A stretch of DNA of 64,000 nucleotides from Torulaspora globosa (taxonomy: Eukaryota; Ascomycota; Saccharomycetes; Saccharomycetales; Saccharomycetaceae), in contig NC_050728.1 of assembly GCF_014133895.1 (NCBI RefSeq), positions 62,001 to 126,000 on the forward strand. Reading direction: 5' to 3'. Shown here one piece after another: positions 18,738 to 29,148 of the stretch. The translations under genes were made by a program, and so were the position numbers. How positions within the stretch are numbered: position 1 is the stretch's first letter; each line of letters begins with the position of its first letter. The notes beneath the pieces were generated by a model. That model saw only the letters and a program-made list of their open reading frames with translations, did no database searches and was not told the DNA's origin.

Positions 18738-19117
18738 ACATCAGCCGAAGGAATCAAATGTGGAGTTATCAGGTAAACGTTTTTATACCATTCCAAAAAC
18801 TCATCGTCTATAGCCTTGAGCCCGATGGCCATAGGGTCTCCAGGCCCCGAGCCATATTCGAAAACTTGAGAGAGTGTCAGCTTCTCAGCTCTGTAGGTCT
18901 CATGCACCACACGGTGAGCTCCACGTTTAGTTTCTCCCAGATAAGCTCACTCAGTTGCCGTTGCGTCGCACAACCGCTCATTATATAATCTCGGTCGCGC
19001 ATTCGCTCCTTGTAGCGACCCTTAAAGCTATAACATTTGGAAGGTCCAAAAACTTGGCCTAAAGCTAACCGATATATAGAATTAGTTGGCTTAGAAACTC
19101 TGAAGAAGCTGCTGATA

Positions 19118-21394
19118 ATGCCCTTGACTTTTGGCTCTCCTTTGGATTCAGAGTCTAGCGAAGTATTCATGCCATTATACACAGGTAAGAGGAAAAGAAC
19201 ACGGACAATACCTGCCAATGGGAAACCATACTTGAGTGGACCTTCGGAGCAGGATAATTTAGATATGTTTGATAGGGAGCAATTAGTGAAGCTGCTGATT
19301 CACGCATTAAAAGAGCTCGGCTACAATTTTTCCGCACAAGCATTGCAAGAAGAGACTGGAGGAATACAGGTCGAATCCACTGTAGTTCAAAAGTTGTTCA
19401 ATATCATACGCCGAGGGAACTTTGAAAGTATCACTCTTCAATTGCTATCACAGCTACCTTTGAAATATGGATCTTTAGGTCTACAAGACGTCATTGAGGA
19501 TCTACAGGTTGGCAACGATTCGTCTTCCGATTTAACGGAGCAGAATTCGATGAAGAATGGAAATGTTGTATCAGAATCGACAGATTGGGACAAAGTGGTA
19601 CACCAAATGGAGCAACAGCTGAAGGCTTTCGAAAATTTTGTGCCATTGTCAGGCAGAAACTTTAGCTCTCAAACACTCCTTCAGTTGACCACTCTAGTGG
19701 AAGTGATGGTATTGATCAACAAGGAAATATTTCTGGAACTGCTTTTTGATCAAAGAGATTCTCATATGGCTGTAGCATTTTTACGCAACTGTCTGCGGAA
19801 GTTTATCGAAATATGGGATTCGCTCCTCGCTCTAAGGAATGATATGCTTGATGAAGACGCCCCATTCACACCAGAAAAGTTATTAAAGGACATGACGACA
19901 ATTTTGACAAGCCCAGAAACCTCAATTTTGCAATCTTCCACATGGCAGGGTTCTGCTGCTAAGTCCCGAGACTTACTACTAGAGGAAATTTCGAATTACA
20001 TTAATCCGAACGATTTAGTGCCTCGAAACCGACTTTTAACTTTATTGAAACAAGCTATAAAATACCAGCGCTCTCAGGATGTTCTTTACATATCAGACGA
20101 TGGAGAGAACTTAATTATGGATGACGGGGAAGATGGAGAAAGAAGCACTGGCCTGTTCAATCATAAGTTCAACTTATTACAAGACAATTCATCGAATTTC
20201 CAGCAGATTAAATTTACAGAAGAGAAGACTTTGGTGCAAAACGTGGACGAGATATGGTTCTTACAATTTTCCCCTAATGGCAGATATTTAGCGAGCGCCA
20301 CCGCAGATTCTCTCACCGATCGTAAAATTATGATTTACGATGTTAAGAATGACTTTCAGGTCTACAAAGTTCTGGCTGGAATAGACCTCTGCGTACTTTA
20401 TCTTTCATTTTCGCCTGACAGTCGCTACATTGTTTCCTGTCCGTTCAACAAGAAGGCGAACATTTATGATATTCACTCAAAAGGAGAACCCACGTTCATC
20501 AATCCAACAGTAGAAGGTGCCATTGTTGCTGAGATTATTCAGCCCATCGATTCTTTTCAAATACCTGCAAGTACTCCTTCGACGTCAAACAATAGCAGCG
20601 AACCTCCCAGGATATGGTGTTGTGACTGGTTTCACACGCCTGAGCATGAAGGGAGATTCATCGTAGGATCGCCTGATCGCGAAGTGGTAGTGTACGACCT
20701 AAAGAGCAAAACAATACTAATGAAGTTGTCTTCCTCAACATCTACCTCTCCGAACGGCATAGCCAGCGTGAACCAAGGAGCAGCGGAGCAGTTTCCCAGA
20801 GTTCATGATTTGAAGATAACTGCTGATGATAAGTACCTAATTCTGATGCCCCATCAAGGAAACATTGATGTTTACGACTTATCAGATTTCCCAAATAATG
20901 AAAAGATTGAAAAAAATGAAGTCGCTATAGACAAAGTTATACTGCCAAGAGTTTCTAGGTTTAACATCCCTAATAGGATGACTTGCATTTCTCTCCCGCA
21001 GGTCAAGGATCCCAACAGCCCATTAGCCTCCCTTATGCTTGTCAGTCTAAAATCAAATGAGCTACAGCTCTGGGATTTTCGTGAGCAAATCTTGATCCAG
21101 AAGTATTTTGGTCAGAAACAGGAGCAATTTATCATACGGTCATGTTTTGGTTATAACGATAAACTGATAGCTAGCGGATCAGAAGATGGGAAAATATACA
21201 TTTGGGATAGGATCAACGGAAATATCATTGGTGTCTTGACGGCTCACGTCGCTGAAAGGCCCGCAACAAGTGGGAATAATAAGAAATCTACAAAGACTTG
21301 TAACACAGTCGTGTGGAGCCCAACTGACAAAAAGCTTTTTGCGTCTGGGGGTGACGATGGTTATATAAAGATATGGAGGGTTGAGAAGGAGTAA
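19118..21394 (+). CDS. GID7: Gid7, WD40 subunit of the GID/CTLH ubiquitin ligase
   Basis: 758 residues from the ATG at 19118 (MPLTFGSPLD); upstream the frame starts at TTG only. A LisH-like helix pair is at about 50-90 (VKLLIHALKELGYNFSAQAL) followed by CTLH (FNIIRRGNFESITLQLL), then WD40 repeats from about 385 to the end (FSPNGRYLASATADS, FSPDSRYIVS, ASGSEDGKIYIWDR, FASGGDDGYIKIWR). Gid7 helps assemble the GID complex that marks gluconeogenic enzymes for destruction when glucose returns; sitting one gene from glucokinase is ancestral order (YCL040W-YCL039W). S. cerevisiae Gid7 has 745 residues. Confidence 0.93.
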   Translation: MPLTFGSPLDSESSEVFMPLYTGKRKRTRTIPANGKPYLSGPSEQDNLDMFDREQLVKLLIHALKELGYNFSAQALQEETGGIQVESTVVQKLFNIIRRGNFESITLQLLSQLPLKYGSLGLQDVIEDLQVGNDSSSDLTEQNSMKNGNVVSESTDWDKVVHQMEQQLKAFENFVPLSGRNFSSQTLLQLTTLVEVMVLINKEIFLELLFDQRDSHMAVAFLRNCLRKFIEIWDSLLALRNDMLDEDAPFTPEKLLKDMTTILTSPETSILQSSTWQGSAAKSRDLLLEEISNYINPNDLVPRNRLLTLLKQAIKYQRSQDVLYISDDGENLIMDDGEDGERSTGLFNHKFNLLQDNSSNFQQIKFTEEKTLVQNVDEIWFLQFSPNGRYLASATADSLTDRKIMIYDVKNDFQVYKVLAGIDLCVLYLSFSPDSRYIVSCPFNKKANIYDIHSKGEPTFINPTVEGAIVAEIIQPIDSFQIPASTPSTSNNSSEPPRIWCCDWFHTPEHEGRFIVGSPDREVVVYDLKSKTILMKLSSSTSTSPNGIASVNQGAAEQFPRVHDLKITADDKYLILMPHQGNIDVYDLSDFPNNEKIEKNEVAIDKVILPRVSRFNIPNRMTCISLPQVKDPNSPLASLMLVSLKSNELQLWDFREQILIQKYFGQKQEQFIIRSCFGYNDKLIASGSEDGKIYIWDRINGNIIGVLTAHVAERPATSGNNKKSTKTCNTVVWSPTDKKLFASGGDDGYIKIWRVEKE

Positions 21395-21450
21395 ATTCAT
21401 GCATAAGATTGGGAAAGCGTTCTGTAAATCTAAATATTTGATCAGCTGTT

Positions 21451-23010
21451 CTACGATATGTCATTCGAGTCATCCTCGATTAGTCTCTCAATGCGACTGA
21501 GTTCTTCGGCTTCATGTTTGCCTCTGGCTACGTCTAACATGTTGATGATAGGTAAGGAGAACATTAGGAGAGCAAACAACAGATAAAAGGAATACCTAAT
21601 GTTGTGTGTTCTGTCAGTGAGAAAACCAACTAACACAGGACCAACGATTGACGATCCTTTATCTGTTATACTAAAAAGACTGAAGAAGGTAGACTCATTA
21701 CCTTTGGGAATAATCAAACTGAATACGGAACGCGAAACCGCCGACAGACCACCTAACGAGATACCGTACCACACAGCCATAATGTACATTTCAAACGGAT
21801 GTTTCAGTCCTATATTGTTAAAAATAAAACCCAGCATACCATACAGAGGGATCACACTTGCCCAACATATGATGTACTTCAATGTTGACTGAGCTGACCA
21901 GTTGAACTTAGATGAAACGTGGCGCGGAATCAGATATGCGCCTACGATGGCATTTAGCATTGTCAGTATGCTGATGACGATCAAACTCAAAGTACTCATT
22001 TTCAGCTCTGTTTTGGAGAAAAGAATTGCTGTAGAATTGATTGTGGTTACAGAGTCACTGATAATGAACCAGCTAATCAAAAAGATTACCACATCCCTTA
22101 GCAGGCTAGCGTGCTTCAAGGCTTTGAAGAGTGAACTCCAGCCGTATTTCATATAATGCCACCTAAAGCCGGAATTGGCGTCTCTTTCATGGTTCAAAGT
22201 TTCATCAGCAAGAATGGGGTCCACATCCTGCAACAACCAGGCCATTGGAGACTGCCATGTTACCCACCAGAGTCCAACAAATAATACGGCCCATTGGACG
22301 TTATCATGAGATTCGCTCTTCCTCACTAGCAGGACAGAAATTATCTGCACAAGTAAAGCACTGCAGTACCCAATGCTAGCTCCGCATCCACTAAGTGCGC
22401 TTGTAAGAGCATCAGGATCAGTTGCTGTCTCAACAGGATCAATTTTGATAAGATCAGAGACAAAGACAGGCAAAAGAGAGTTCCCAACCACATTCACCAC
22501 GCCGTAGCTAGAATTAGCTACGACGCAAAGAATTGGCAGCAAGTAATATTGATCGACTCTGAGTTGAGACAAAAGGACTAGCGATAGGGAACCAATAAAA
22601 CCAAAGAATAGAAGAATTTTTCTCTTGAATCTCACTGTCTTCCAAACATCAACGAGACCAGAAACTGTAATAACTAACAGAGTTTGAAATAGCACACTAA
22701 GGGAGAACGTGTATAGCGCAAAACTAGAGGTATCAATGTAAACAGAATTGTTGAATAGACCTAGCACACATTTGTCGTGACTCGTTGAGCACTTAACCGA
22801 ATGATCATCCACAGAAACGCCATTTATTCTAGCAAACTGCTCTAACAATAGAGGGATATAAGTTGCGACGGCAGAGACAGTGAAAGGCTCACTAGAAAAC
22901 GAGTAAAAGTACCAGCCTTTTACATTGTTCCTCGCTCTTTGTATGAGAAACATTGTTTCTAGGGAATTAGCTGCAGTATTCATAACGTCCGGTAAACTAC
23001 CATAGGACAT
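21451..23010 (-). CDS. ATG22: Atg22, vacuolar amino-acid effluxer
   Basis: 519 residues (S. cerevisiae 528), starting at an ATG. The start contains the family's NVKGWYFYSFSSEPFTVSAVATYIPLLLEQFA, here broken by nothing, and the protein has about twelve hydrophobic segments of the major facilitator fold with a charged loop near 250-290. Atg22 exports amino acids from the vacuole after autophagic bodies are broken down. Convergent with GID7 (56 bp between stops); order GID7-ATG22-SRO9 is ancestral (YCL039W, YCL038C, YCL037C). Confidence 0.93.
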   Translation of the reverse strand: MSYGSLPDVMNTAANSLETMFLIQRARNNVKGWYFYSFSSEPFTVSAVATYIPLLLEQFARINGVSVDDHSVKCSTSHDKCVLGLFNNSVYIDTSSFALYTFSLSVLFQTLLVITVSGLVDVWKTVRFKRKILLFFGFIGSLSLVLLSQLRVDQYYLLPILCVVANSSYGVVNVVGNSLLPVFVSDLIKIDPVETATDPDALTSALSGCGASIGYCSALLVQIISVLLVRKSESHDNVQWAVLFVGLWWVTWQSPMAWLLQDVDPILADETLNHERDANSGFRWHYMKYGWSSLFKALKHASLLRDVVIFLISWFIISDSVTTINSTAILFSKTELKMSTLSLIVISILTMLNAIVGAYLIPRHVSSKFNWSAQSTLKYIICWASVIPLYGMLGFIFNNIGLKHPFEMYIMAVWYGISLGGLSAVSRSVFSLIIPKGNESTFFSLFSITDKGSSIVGPVLVGFLTDRTHNIRYSFYLLFALLMFSLPIINMLDVARGKHEAEELSRIERLIEDDSNDIS

Positions 23011-23466
23011 GGTGGTTCTGCCGTTGTCAGACTGAATTCGTTATTGCTTTTAACAAACTGACGTCCTATCCTTCGAGAAGCGTTAAACTGAATCTGACAA
23101 GGGTCAGCACTAACTAACGTACGAAATAGCAAGACCACATGGCAGTCGACATAAAATTTCAAAAATTGGATTTTGAAGCTGGACTGAAGTCCTTGGCATG
23201 CCAGAATAATCTGACTCAAGTTTGAGCTATTACAAAGAGTTGCTGGAATGAGTTCCTTGAATCTAATAGCATGTAGTTCTGAGAAGAAAAAAAAAATTGT
23301 ATATCAAAAAATCTACATATGATGATCAGCTTACCGAGGTATGATGTTGTGGCAATGAGGACCTTGGATGCTAACCTTATTGACTTAGTTTACAAGCATT
23401 TTGAGATCATTCTTCAATGATAATTATGATAATGTTGATGATAATGATGGCGACATTAATATTAAG

Positions 23467-23493
23467 AAAAAAAAAAAAAAAAAAAAAAAAAAA
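23467..23493 (+). repeat. A27 homopolymer in the SRO9-ATG22 intergenic region
   Basis: An uninterrupted run of 27 A, lying about 80 bp beyond the SRO9 stop. Just before it is a gat/aat-rich simple repeat (about 23415-23465). The rest of the 561-bp spacer (23011-23571) shows no gene. Long A runs vary in length between isolates and are prone to sequencing error. Confidence 0.85.
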
Positions 23494-23571
23494 GCCTGCT
23501 GGGAGAATGCATTGAGATGGTGAGTCCAATCACTACGAGCTAGTCTGCGGTGTGCCAAAGCATCGGGTGGA

Positions 23572-24927
23572 TTACTGAGCCTCTACCTGGGGATCTCCAG
23601 CACTGCTCGTTGGTTCCGATTCTTCCTCTGACTTTTCAGGTATAGCACCCACTGGAAGCGATTCCTGTGGCTCAGCGATGGGGGCTTTTTCCTGCATGGA
23701 TGCGGCGCTGATCATGAACTCATCTAGAGCGTCGTTTTCCAAAATTTTCTCTATCTTGATGACAGTTGAATATTCTTCTGGCAGTAGTGCTTCCCATTGT
23801 TTCGAACGGACAAAATAATTTGCCAAAATGGCATGATCTTCTTGTTTTGAGCCAGCGTCATCGGCATTTTCAATCGTACCGTAGCAGACGTCGACAGTGC
23901 TGTTTTGGTTAAATACGATCTCCCTCAAAGCGGCAAGGATCAAGCTGGGGTCCCCACCGAACGACATGTTCACAATTCTGTAAAACCTAGCGACCAATGA
24001 CAGTGGAGCATAACCCTCTTTCGATAGTTTGGATCTTAGGTACTTGTCGTTAGCTAAGTTTTCTGGGCTGAAATAATATTCAATCTGTCTTGCAATGCTG
24101 TTGACAGCCATCAGAATAGGTTGCATCGAGTAGAACTGTTGATACATGGGGACCATATACGGAGCTTTCTGCATGTGGCCATTTATTAGATGGGGATCGT
24201 GTCCCAGAGGACGAGGTACCCGTCCCTGATAGGGGGACATGGCTTTCGAGTGCATATAGCGCTGCTGTCTGGAGAGGTCGTTATTGTTGTAATTGCTGTG
24301 GTATCTTCTTCTCTGAAACCCGTTTTGCTGATGAGCAGAATGCTGGAATTGATTGCTGTGGTTGTGTTTTCTCCTTTGATATGCTGGACGCCCACCTTGC
24401 CCAGCGGTCGGTTGCAGTTCACCGACCGTAGAGTATTCGCTTTGAACGTCTGCCTTGGAGTCTGCGATGCTTTGCTCTTCACCTTCCTTGTGCCTCGACG
24501 ACTCATCTTTCGCCTCCTCATCGCCGCCGGACGACCTGGGTGAGTGTCTTCTGGCAGGTTGCTGCGACTGTTGCTTCTTCTTCTTGGAGCCCGCAGCACT
24601 GGTGGTTTTGTTGTTGCCCTTTCTGGCGCCATTTCCCGCCTTCTTAGGGCTCGAAACCACGATTGACGCCTTCATTGGAACCCACTTCGTCGAAGAACTG
24701 ATAGTAGGAGTGCCAGCTTTGTTTTTCTTCTTCTTCTTCCCCGATTCTAACGACTCCATCGAGATGCTAGACACCGGGATGTCAGCCGATACCGCTTTCC
24801 ATGGCGATTTAGTTGGCAAAGGAGCCGGTGCCAACACCGGCTCCTTTTTAACTTCAGCTTGAGCCTCGACTTCAACAACGGGAGCCCTTGCTTCGGAAGC
24901 AGCTGCACTGTCACTCTCAACAGCCAT
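23572..24927 (-). CDS. SRO9: La-motif RNA-binding protein Sro9/Slf1
   Basis: 451 residues from the ATG at 24927. The N-terminal half is low-complexity: KSPWKAVSADIPVSS, basic blocks (GKKKKKNKAG, GSKKKKQQSQQ) and a Gln/Asn/His/Arg-rich region. The La motif is at about 270-345 (IARQIEYYFSPENLANDKYL, LRSKLSKEGYAPLSLVARF). It binds mRNA and polysomes in the cytoplasm and affects translation and mRNA stability. S. cerevisiae has the pair SRO9 (YCL037C, 434 residues) and SLF1 (YDR515W); this is the single pre-duplication gene. Divergent from GFD2. Confidence 0.92.
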   Translation of the reverse strand: MAVESDSAAASEARAPVVEVEAQAEVKKEPVLAPAPLPTKSPWKAVSADIPVSSISMESLESGKKKKKNKAGTPTISSSTKWVPMKASIVVSSPKKAGNGARKGNNKTTSAAGSKKKKQQSQQPARRHSPRSSGGDEEAKDESSRHKEGEEQSIADSKADVQSEYSTVGELQPTAGQGGRPAYQRRKHNHSNQFQHSAHQQNGFQRRRYHSNYNNNDLSRQQRYMHSKAMSPYQGRVPRPLGHDPHLINGHMQKAPYMVPMYQQFYSMQPILMAVNSIARQIEYYFSPENLANDKYLRSKLSKEGYAPLSLVARFYRIVNMSFGGDPSLILAALREIVFNQNSTVDVCYGTIENADDAGSKQEDHAILANYFVRSKQWEALLPEEYSTVIKIEKILENDALDEFMISAASMQEKAPIAEPQESLPVGAIPEKSEEESEPTSSAGDPQVEAQ

Positions 24928-25285
24928 GATCAACTCTTTCAAAAAGACTAAACGCAAGCAGAACCGCTATACCTGAAATTCAACGAAGCTGGATCTAACG
25001 TTCTGATCCCAAAGCTAACAAACGAACAGTAATGGATCAACAATGCCCTATTACGGTGCTCGATCTACTAACTAACTGCCAATAAGAAGCTCATCGACCA
25101 AAATTTTTACAGCGTAAAGTTTCGCTTGGGTACACCCGTACATTTCTTGAAAAATTTCGAGCTGTCGCCAGATGAGATGTCAGTAATTGGACGCTGACAC
25201 CAGGCAAGATGAGCTTAGATCAGCAGGAATTGGGCGCTAGGAGAGTGCTGTATACGTTACTACATTATTGTGGGGGAGTGGTTGC
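24928..25285. promoter_or_regulatory. Divergent SRO9/GFD2 promoter with two RRPE-like motifs
   Basis: 358 bp. AAATTTTT near 25100 and AAAAATTT at 25150-25157 match the ribosomal-RNA-processing element; GATGAG follows at 25171, a partial PAC-like motif. These fit a translation-related gene such as SRO9. No gene seen in the spacer. Confidence 0.35.
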
Positions 25286-26869
25286 ATGAAGCGAGCTACA
25301 TTGGTGAGAATGTTTACAGAAGGGGGCATGAAGATACCAAATAGCGAGGCAGGTTTTAGTACAGTGCCGGTGCGAACGCAATCTGGCGCGATCAGCAGTA
25401 GAGTGAGGGGCCTTCCGTATCGTATGAAGACTGGAATTGGCATGTACAAGAGTGCGTGTTCTTCAGTGCCGAATAAGGGCGGAAAGAAGAAGACGTGGGT
25501 GGATGAGTTTGATCATTTTGGACAGCTGCGCAAACTGCGGTGGCCTGGCTTGGCGGATTCGCACTCTTGCTTTAGAGATGTGGTCGAGAAATACCTGGCA
25601 GATGTGGAGGTGCTATATCGGGAACTGAACGCTGTCAGCGCTCGGAGTCTGAACGAAAAACTCGATGCCGTCAAGGAACGATGGGTTGCAGAGCATGGCT
25701 CTTTGCCAGAAGTGTCTACAGGTAAGGAGAGAAAACGGGAAAAAGTGCGGAAGCAAGAGAGAGTCAAGGCAAGAGACGGCAAGCAATTGGGGGTCGCCTC
25801 GGAGGTCCAACTGACCGTGGAAGCAAACAAACAGCTATTAGAGCAGGAGGACGAAAAGAAAATGCGTAAACAGTACGACCAGGCCCTGAGGCAGGTGAAG
25901 GAAAACCACTGTCCTACAGTTTATGCAAACCCCGGTACGTCGAATTTTGATTATCTCACAAACAGCATCCGCCTAATGAGTACCAAAAAGACAATTTGTT
26001 TCTCGCTGGACGTTGAGGCGTATGAGTTCGATAATGATGTTGTCACAGAAATTGGTATTGCCGTTTATGATCCCAGAGAAAACATCAATCCCCTGGTGCC
26101 GCTCACGAGAAACTATCATCTGATCATATCGGAAGCGCTGCATCTGAGAAACAGGAAGTGGGTGTGCGACTTCAAGGACTGCTTTCTACTGGGCGAGAGC
26201 TTCGTGCTGAGTCTACATGAGTGTGTGGAGTTCGTGCAAGCGCTGGTCGACTACTACATGACGCCTCAAACTGCGGAAGACAGATCCTGGTCGCGAGCGT
26301 TTGTCGGTCACAACTTGCAGGGAGACTTGCGCTGGTTGAGGAAAATGGGCGTCAAGGTCCCAGCTGACGGAGACCTCGACTACACCCTACAAAAGGCTGA
26401 TCTGAAGGCAGACGTCGAGAAGGAAGAGCCTATCTTCGTACTGGACACAGAGAAGCTTTACAGACTGTGCTATGGAAGCAAAGGCAGCAACTTGGGGCGC
26501 CTGCTTAGGTTGTTCCGCATCCCGCATGCCTTTTTGCACAACGCGGGAAATGATGCTCACTACACGCTTAAACTACTGATGCATATGTGCGATGTGAATT
26601 TTAGGAAACAGTATGGGATGGACAATCTCGAGGACATGTCCAGGAAGATCAATCAATGGATCGATCGCGAAAAAGAAGAGCCCAAGGTTTTGCCGATGTC
26701 GTATGCCGTTTCGGTGGTAGATGCCACCAGAAAACGTCATGCGGTGTCCAAGAACGACAATACTGCACGAAGGAAGCAAGCCAAGGATCTCGTCCCGCAG
26801 ACTGAGTTCGGGGGGTCGCGATATTTCGACTCTGCCCGCGAGGCATTCAGCAGTACACTTTGTAAGTGA
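25286..26869 (+). CDS. GFD2: Gfd2/YDR514C-family RNase H-fold protein; C-terminus possibly altered by WHO-B
   Basis: 527 residues from the ATG at 25286 (MKRATLVRMF); the frame is open from a TTG at 25268. A charged coiled-coil region is at about 140-205. The C-terminal half is a DEDD-type exonuclease-like fold: FSLDVEAYEFDNDVVTEIGI, FVGHNLQGDLRWL and LHNAGNDAHYTLKLL carry the acidic and histidine positions. Gfd2 was found as a dosage suppressor of an mRNA-export mutant; its activity is not settled. The last codons (ACA CTT TGT AAG TGA) lie within a sequence that closely matches the FBA1 stop-codon region seen in WHO-B and WHO-C, read in another frame, so the native C-terminus may have been replaced. 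Confidence 0.87.
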   Translation: MKRATLVRMFTEGGMKIPNSEAGFSTVPVRTQSGAISSRVRGLPYRMKTGIGMYKSACSSVPNKGGKKKTWVDEFDHFGQLRKLRWPGLADSHSCFRDVVEKYLADVEVLYRELNAVSARSLNEKLDAVKERWVAEHGSLPEVSTGKERKREKVRKQERVKARDGKQLGVASEVQLTVEANKQLLEQEDEKKMRKQYDQALRQVKENHCPTVYANPGTSNFDYLTNSIRLMSTKKTICFSLDVEAYEFDNDVVTEIGIAVYDPRENINPLVPLTRNYHLIISEALHLRNRKWVCDFKDCFLLGESFVLSLHECVEFVQALVDYYMTPQTAEDRSWSRAFVGHNLQGDLRWLRKMGVKVPADGDLDYTLQKADLKADVEKEEPIFVLDTEKLYRLCYGSKGSNLGRLLRLFRIPHAFLHNAGNDAHYTLKLLMHMCDVNFRKQYGMDNLEDMSRKINQWIDREKEEPKVLPMSYAVSVVDATRKRHAVSKNDNTARRKQAKDLVPQTEFGGSRYFDSAREAFSSTLCK

Positions 26870-26885
26870 GTTTTATGACAAATGA
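26852..26885 (+). repeat. FBA1-like stop-codon region at the left edge of WHO-B
   Basis: The stretch acactttgtaagtgagtt (26853-26870) and the following ttatgacaaat match the FBA1 stop region at the right end of the same element (29388-29425, acactctgtaagtgagtt then tattatgactaaat) and, inverted, in WHO-C (61862-61895). About 28 of 32 positions agree, allowing a 3-4 nt gap. In FBA1 frame it would read Thr-Leu-stop. It forms the join between GFD2 and the element. Confidence 0.6.
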
Positions 26886-27121
26886 ATAGCTTAAGTAAAC
26901 TGTCGGTTAAGTGATAAGTGATTGAAATGCAAGCTTCAAAGGTCGTCAGTTGAGCATGTTCGGGTAAAAGTCATGGGTGTCTCAGCTTTGTCTTGGCAAC
27001 GATCCAAATTCAATCCTGACGTTGGGCAATAATAAAACGATGAAACCCAAACGCCTTGGCGAGCACAGTGATAGGTCGCTTCCGCATCAGATGTTGCAAA
27101 ACGATCGAGGCTTATTTGACT

Positions 27122-27345
27122 CTCTCGGTTCTTCCATCAAAGTGAGAGATAATCGGATGTTTCATCATTATCGATAACTTAGAATAACAGAAATAGTGAC
27201 AGGGCAAAATGGCCTGCCAATCTGCCTCTCACGATCTTGTGGCATTGTTTGATCATTTGAAACAATTTTGACGCTCAAGCACCAATTTTGAAACAATCTA
27301 CTACTGCATTGCACCATCTCAGTGGTGTATAAAAGAGCGACTGAT
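27122..27345 (+). promoter_or_regulatory. Conserved upstream control block of WHO-A and WHO-B
   Basis: Nearly identical to 18138-18365 of WHO-A. It contains gtgagagataatcggatgtt, the pheromone-response-like heptamer TGTTTCA, atcattatcgataacttaga, a TTTGATCATTTGAAAC segment and TATAAAAG at 27328. WHO-C keeps only the TATA-proximal part (gtgtaaaagagcgactgatt, minus strand near 63160-63180). Strong sequence retention in non-coding DNA may reflect recency rather than function. Confidence 0.45.
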
Positions 27346-27373
27346 TTCGTCTCATTCGGCCAGCCAGGGTTAA

Positions 27374-29140
27374 ATGAAGCAATACAGAACAATGAACGGT
27401 GATCCAAAATTCATTGGTGGTTTGGTACCAGGTGCAAAGATTTTCCTAGCCAACTGGAAGACCGTGCCAATTGAAGACATCAAAGTTGGCGATGAAGTTC
27501 TCACATTTAATGGAGGTGCGGCAAAAGTCGAGGCTGTGTTAAGAGGTGACCATGATTTGGTCACAATTAGACAAAAGACCAAGCACCGCGCACACTTGCA
27601 AGATCCCTCGGTGGGGCATAATCGAAATGACATGTTCCAAGAGACAACCACTGATTTTGAGCACGAAGCAGAGGATCAGGATAGCCAAGGGGCGTGGAGG
27701 TAGGAACGTTAACGTGTCTCAGCTGGCTGATCATCAAACAGCGGATGGTCGAATTATCAAGATCATCAAGGAAAAATCGAGACGATTCCGTAGCCAATGG
27801 TACTGCGGAGCGACGGAAGATGCTTTAATTGGCAATGTGAGGCAGACGACTTGTCCGGCTACTTCTACGATGATCTCACAACCTATATCGATAGAGATAC
27901 CTGTCTTGGGCCATGCTTGGAACAATGTTTCGAAAGGAAAATTACTGCAGGGCAGCTTGAAGCCATGGCATGGTTGTTAGGGTTCTGGATTGGTGATGGT
28001 TGCAGAGAAGGAGCAAGATTCGCTTTGCACTCTGAAGACCATGATGTGAACACCAGACTTGAGAAGAATGCAGACGTTTGGGGTATGACTCTCAGAATCG
28101 AGCGTCAGAAGGAGGGCTTGGGGGAAGTAGGATTCCTTCACACCTATAATGGCGCGGTACGTTATTGGAACGTAAACAACCCGCTTGTGAAGGTTCTGGA
28201 AGGATTAAAATTCTACGAAAATGGACAACGAAATGGTCTGAAGAGCGTTCCACTATTCATGCAAACAGAGCAAATAGTGGTGCGTGAAGCCTTTCTCGCA
28301 GGATTGATTGATTCGGACGGCCATTGCCGTATCCGTTACGGATGTATTTCTGTGCAAATTGCAACTGTCTACCGGCCTATTAGAGACGGGATAACCTTCA
28401 TAGGTCGTTCTCTTGGTTTGACTGTCTCCACCCATTTCTGTGGCGCTCACTTTTATGAACGTCATGGACAAAATAGGAGTGATACATGGTATTTCCACTT
28501 ATATGGTAGGACAAATGATGAAACACTCTGGTCGATACTGAACAGATGCTCTTGTGAAAGGAAGCGAAACCCGCAAATCCAGCACTGCAGGGACAGAGAT
28601 TTTGAAGAATTTGACTCCGATTACCAAGCGGAGGAAAATGAAAATGATCCTGAGGACAATGACGATTTATCAGGTATAAGGGAGAGCTTTGAAGATGATC
28701 TTGAAGATGATCCGGAAGAACAACAAGATGGCACACTCAATTTTGGCAAGTTCAGGTTTGAAATTATCCCAGGTCGTAAAGATGCTGTCATAGGACTGGT
28801 ACTGTCGGGTACCTCTAACCGAACTTTTGTCACGGATGATCAGATTGTATGTGCAGCTGCCGAATTGGTTACGGAAAGACTTGAATTGAGTACGGAAAGA
28901 CTTGAATCAAGACCGTATTTCAGAAGGAGGTGCCTATCATGCCGTACAGAAACAGCATCAAAGTGGTACAAGGTTCCCTGGTTGGGGGATGTTCTAGACA
29001 GGTTATGCAGGGCCTGTTGGGTTGCTTATTCGCGCACTCACATGCGTTGTAGCAACGATCTTTGCAACTGGGTCTTCAGGAGAAGGGAAGTTGCTCCTCG
29101 CCGGTGTAAGCGATGTAGGAGTAGTCCACTGCAGGGATGA
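27374..29140 (+). pseudogene. WHO-B: HO/VDE-like LAGLIDADG homing endonuclease, frameshifted
   Basis: Three overlapping frames together cover an HO-like protein. The first (from MKQYRTMNGDPKFIGG, also Met 27392) is an intein-like Hint domain with DHDLVTIRQKTKHRAH. A shift near 27605 (11-nt deletion relative to WHO-A) leads to IIEMTCSKRQPLILST and TADGRIIKIIKEKSRRFR. A second shift at about 27785-27800 leads to the main 447-codon frame with both LAGLIDADG motifs, LLGFWIGDG and LAGLIDSDG, each with its catalytic Asp. An acidic insert and a C-terminal zinc-finger region with CLSC, CRAC, CSNDLC and CKRC pairs follow, as in HO. The position of the intein's first Cys is not Cys, in line with a non-splicing HO/WHO protein. 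Confidence 0.85.
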
Positions 29141-29148
29141 AATTGAAT

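Noticed and set aside
27600..27800. An intron or programmed frameshift explaining the broken frames of WHO-B
   Set aside because: No GTATGT donor or TACTAAC branch site is seen across the breaks, and WHO-A carries the missing 11 nt with the frame kept, so a deletion is the simpler reading.
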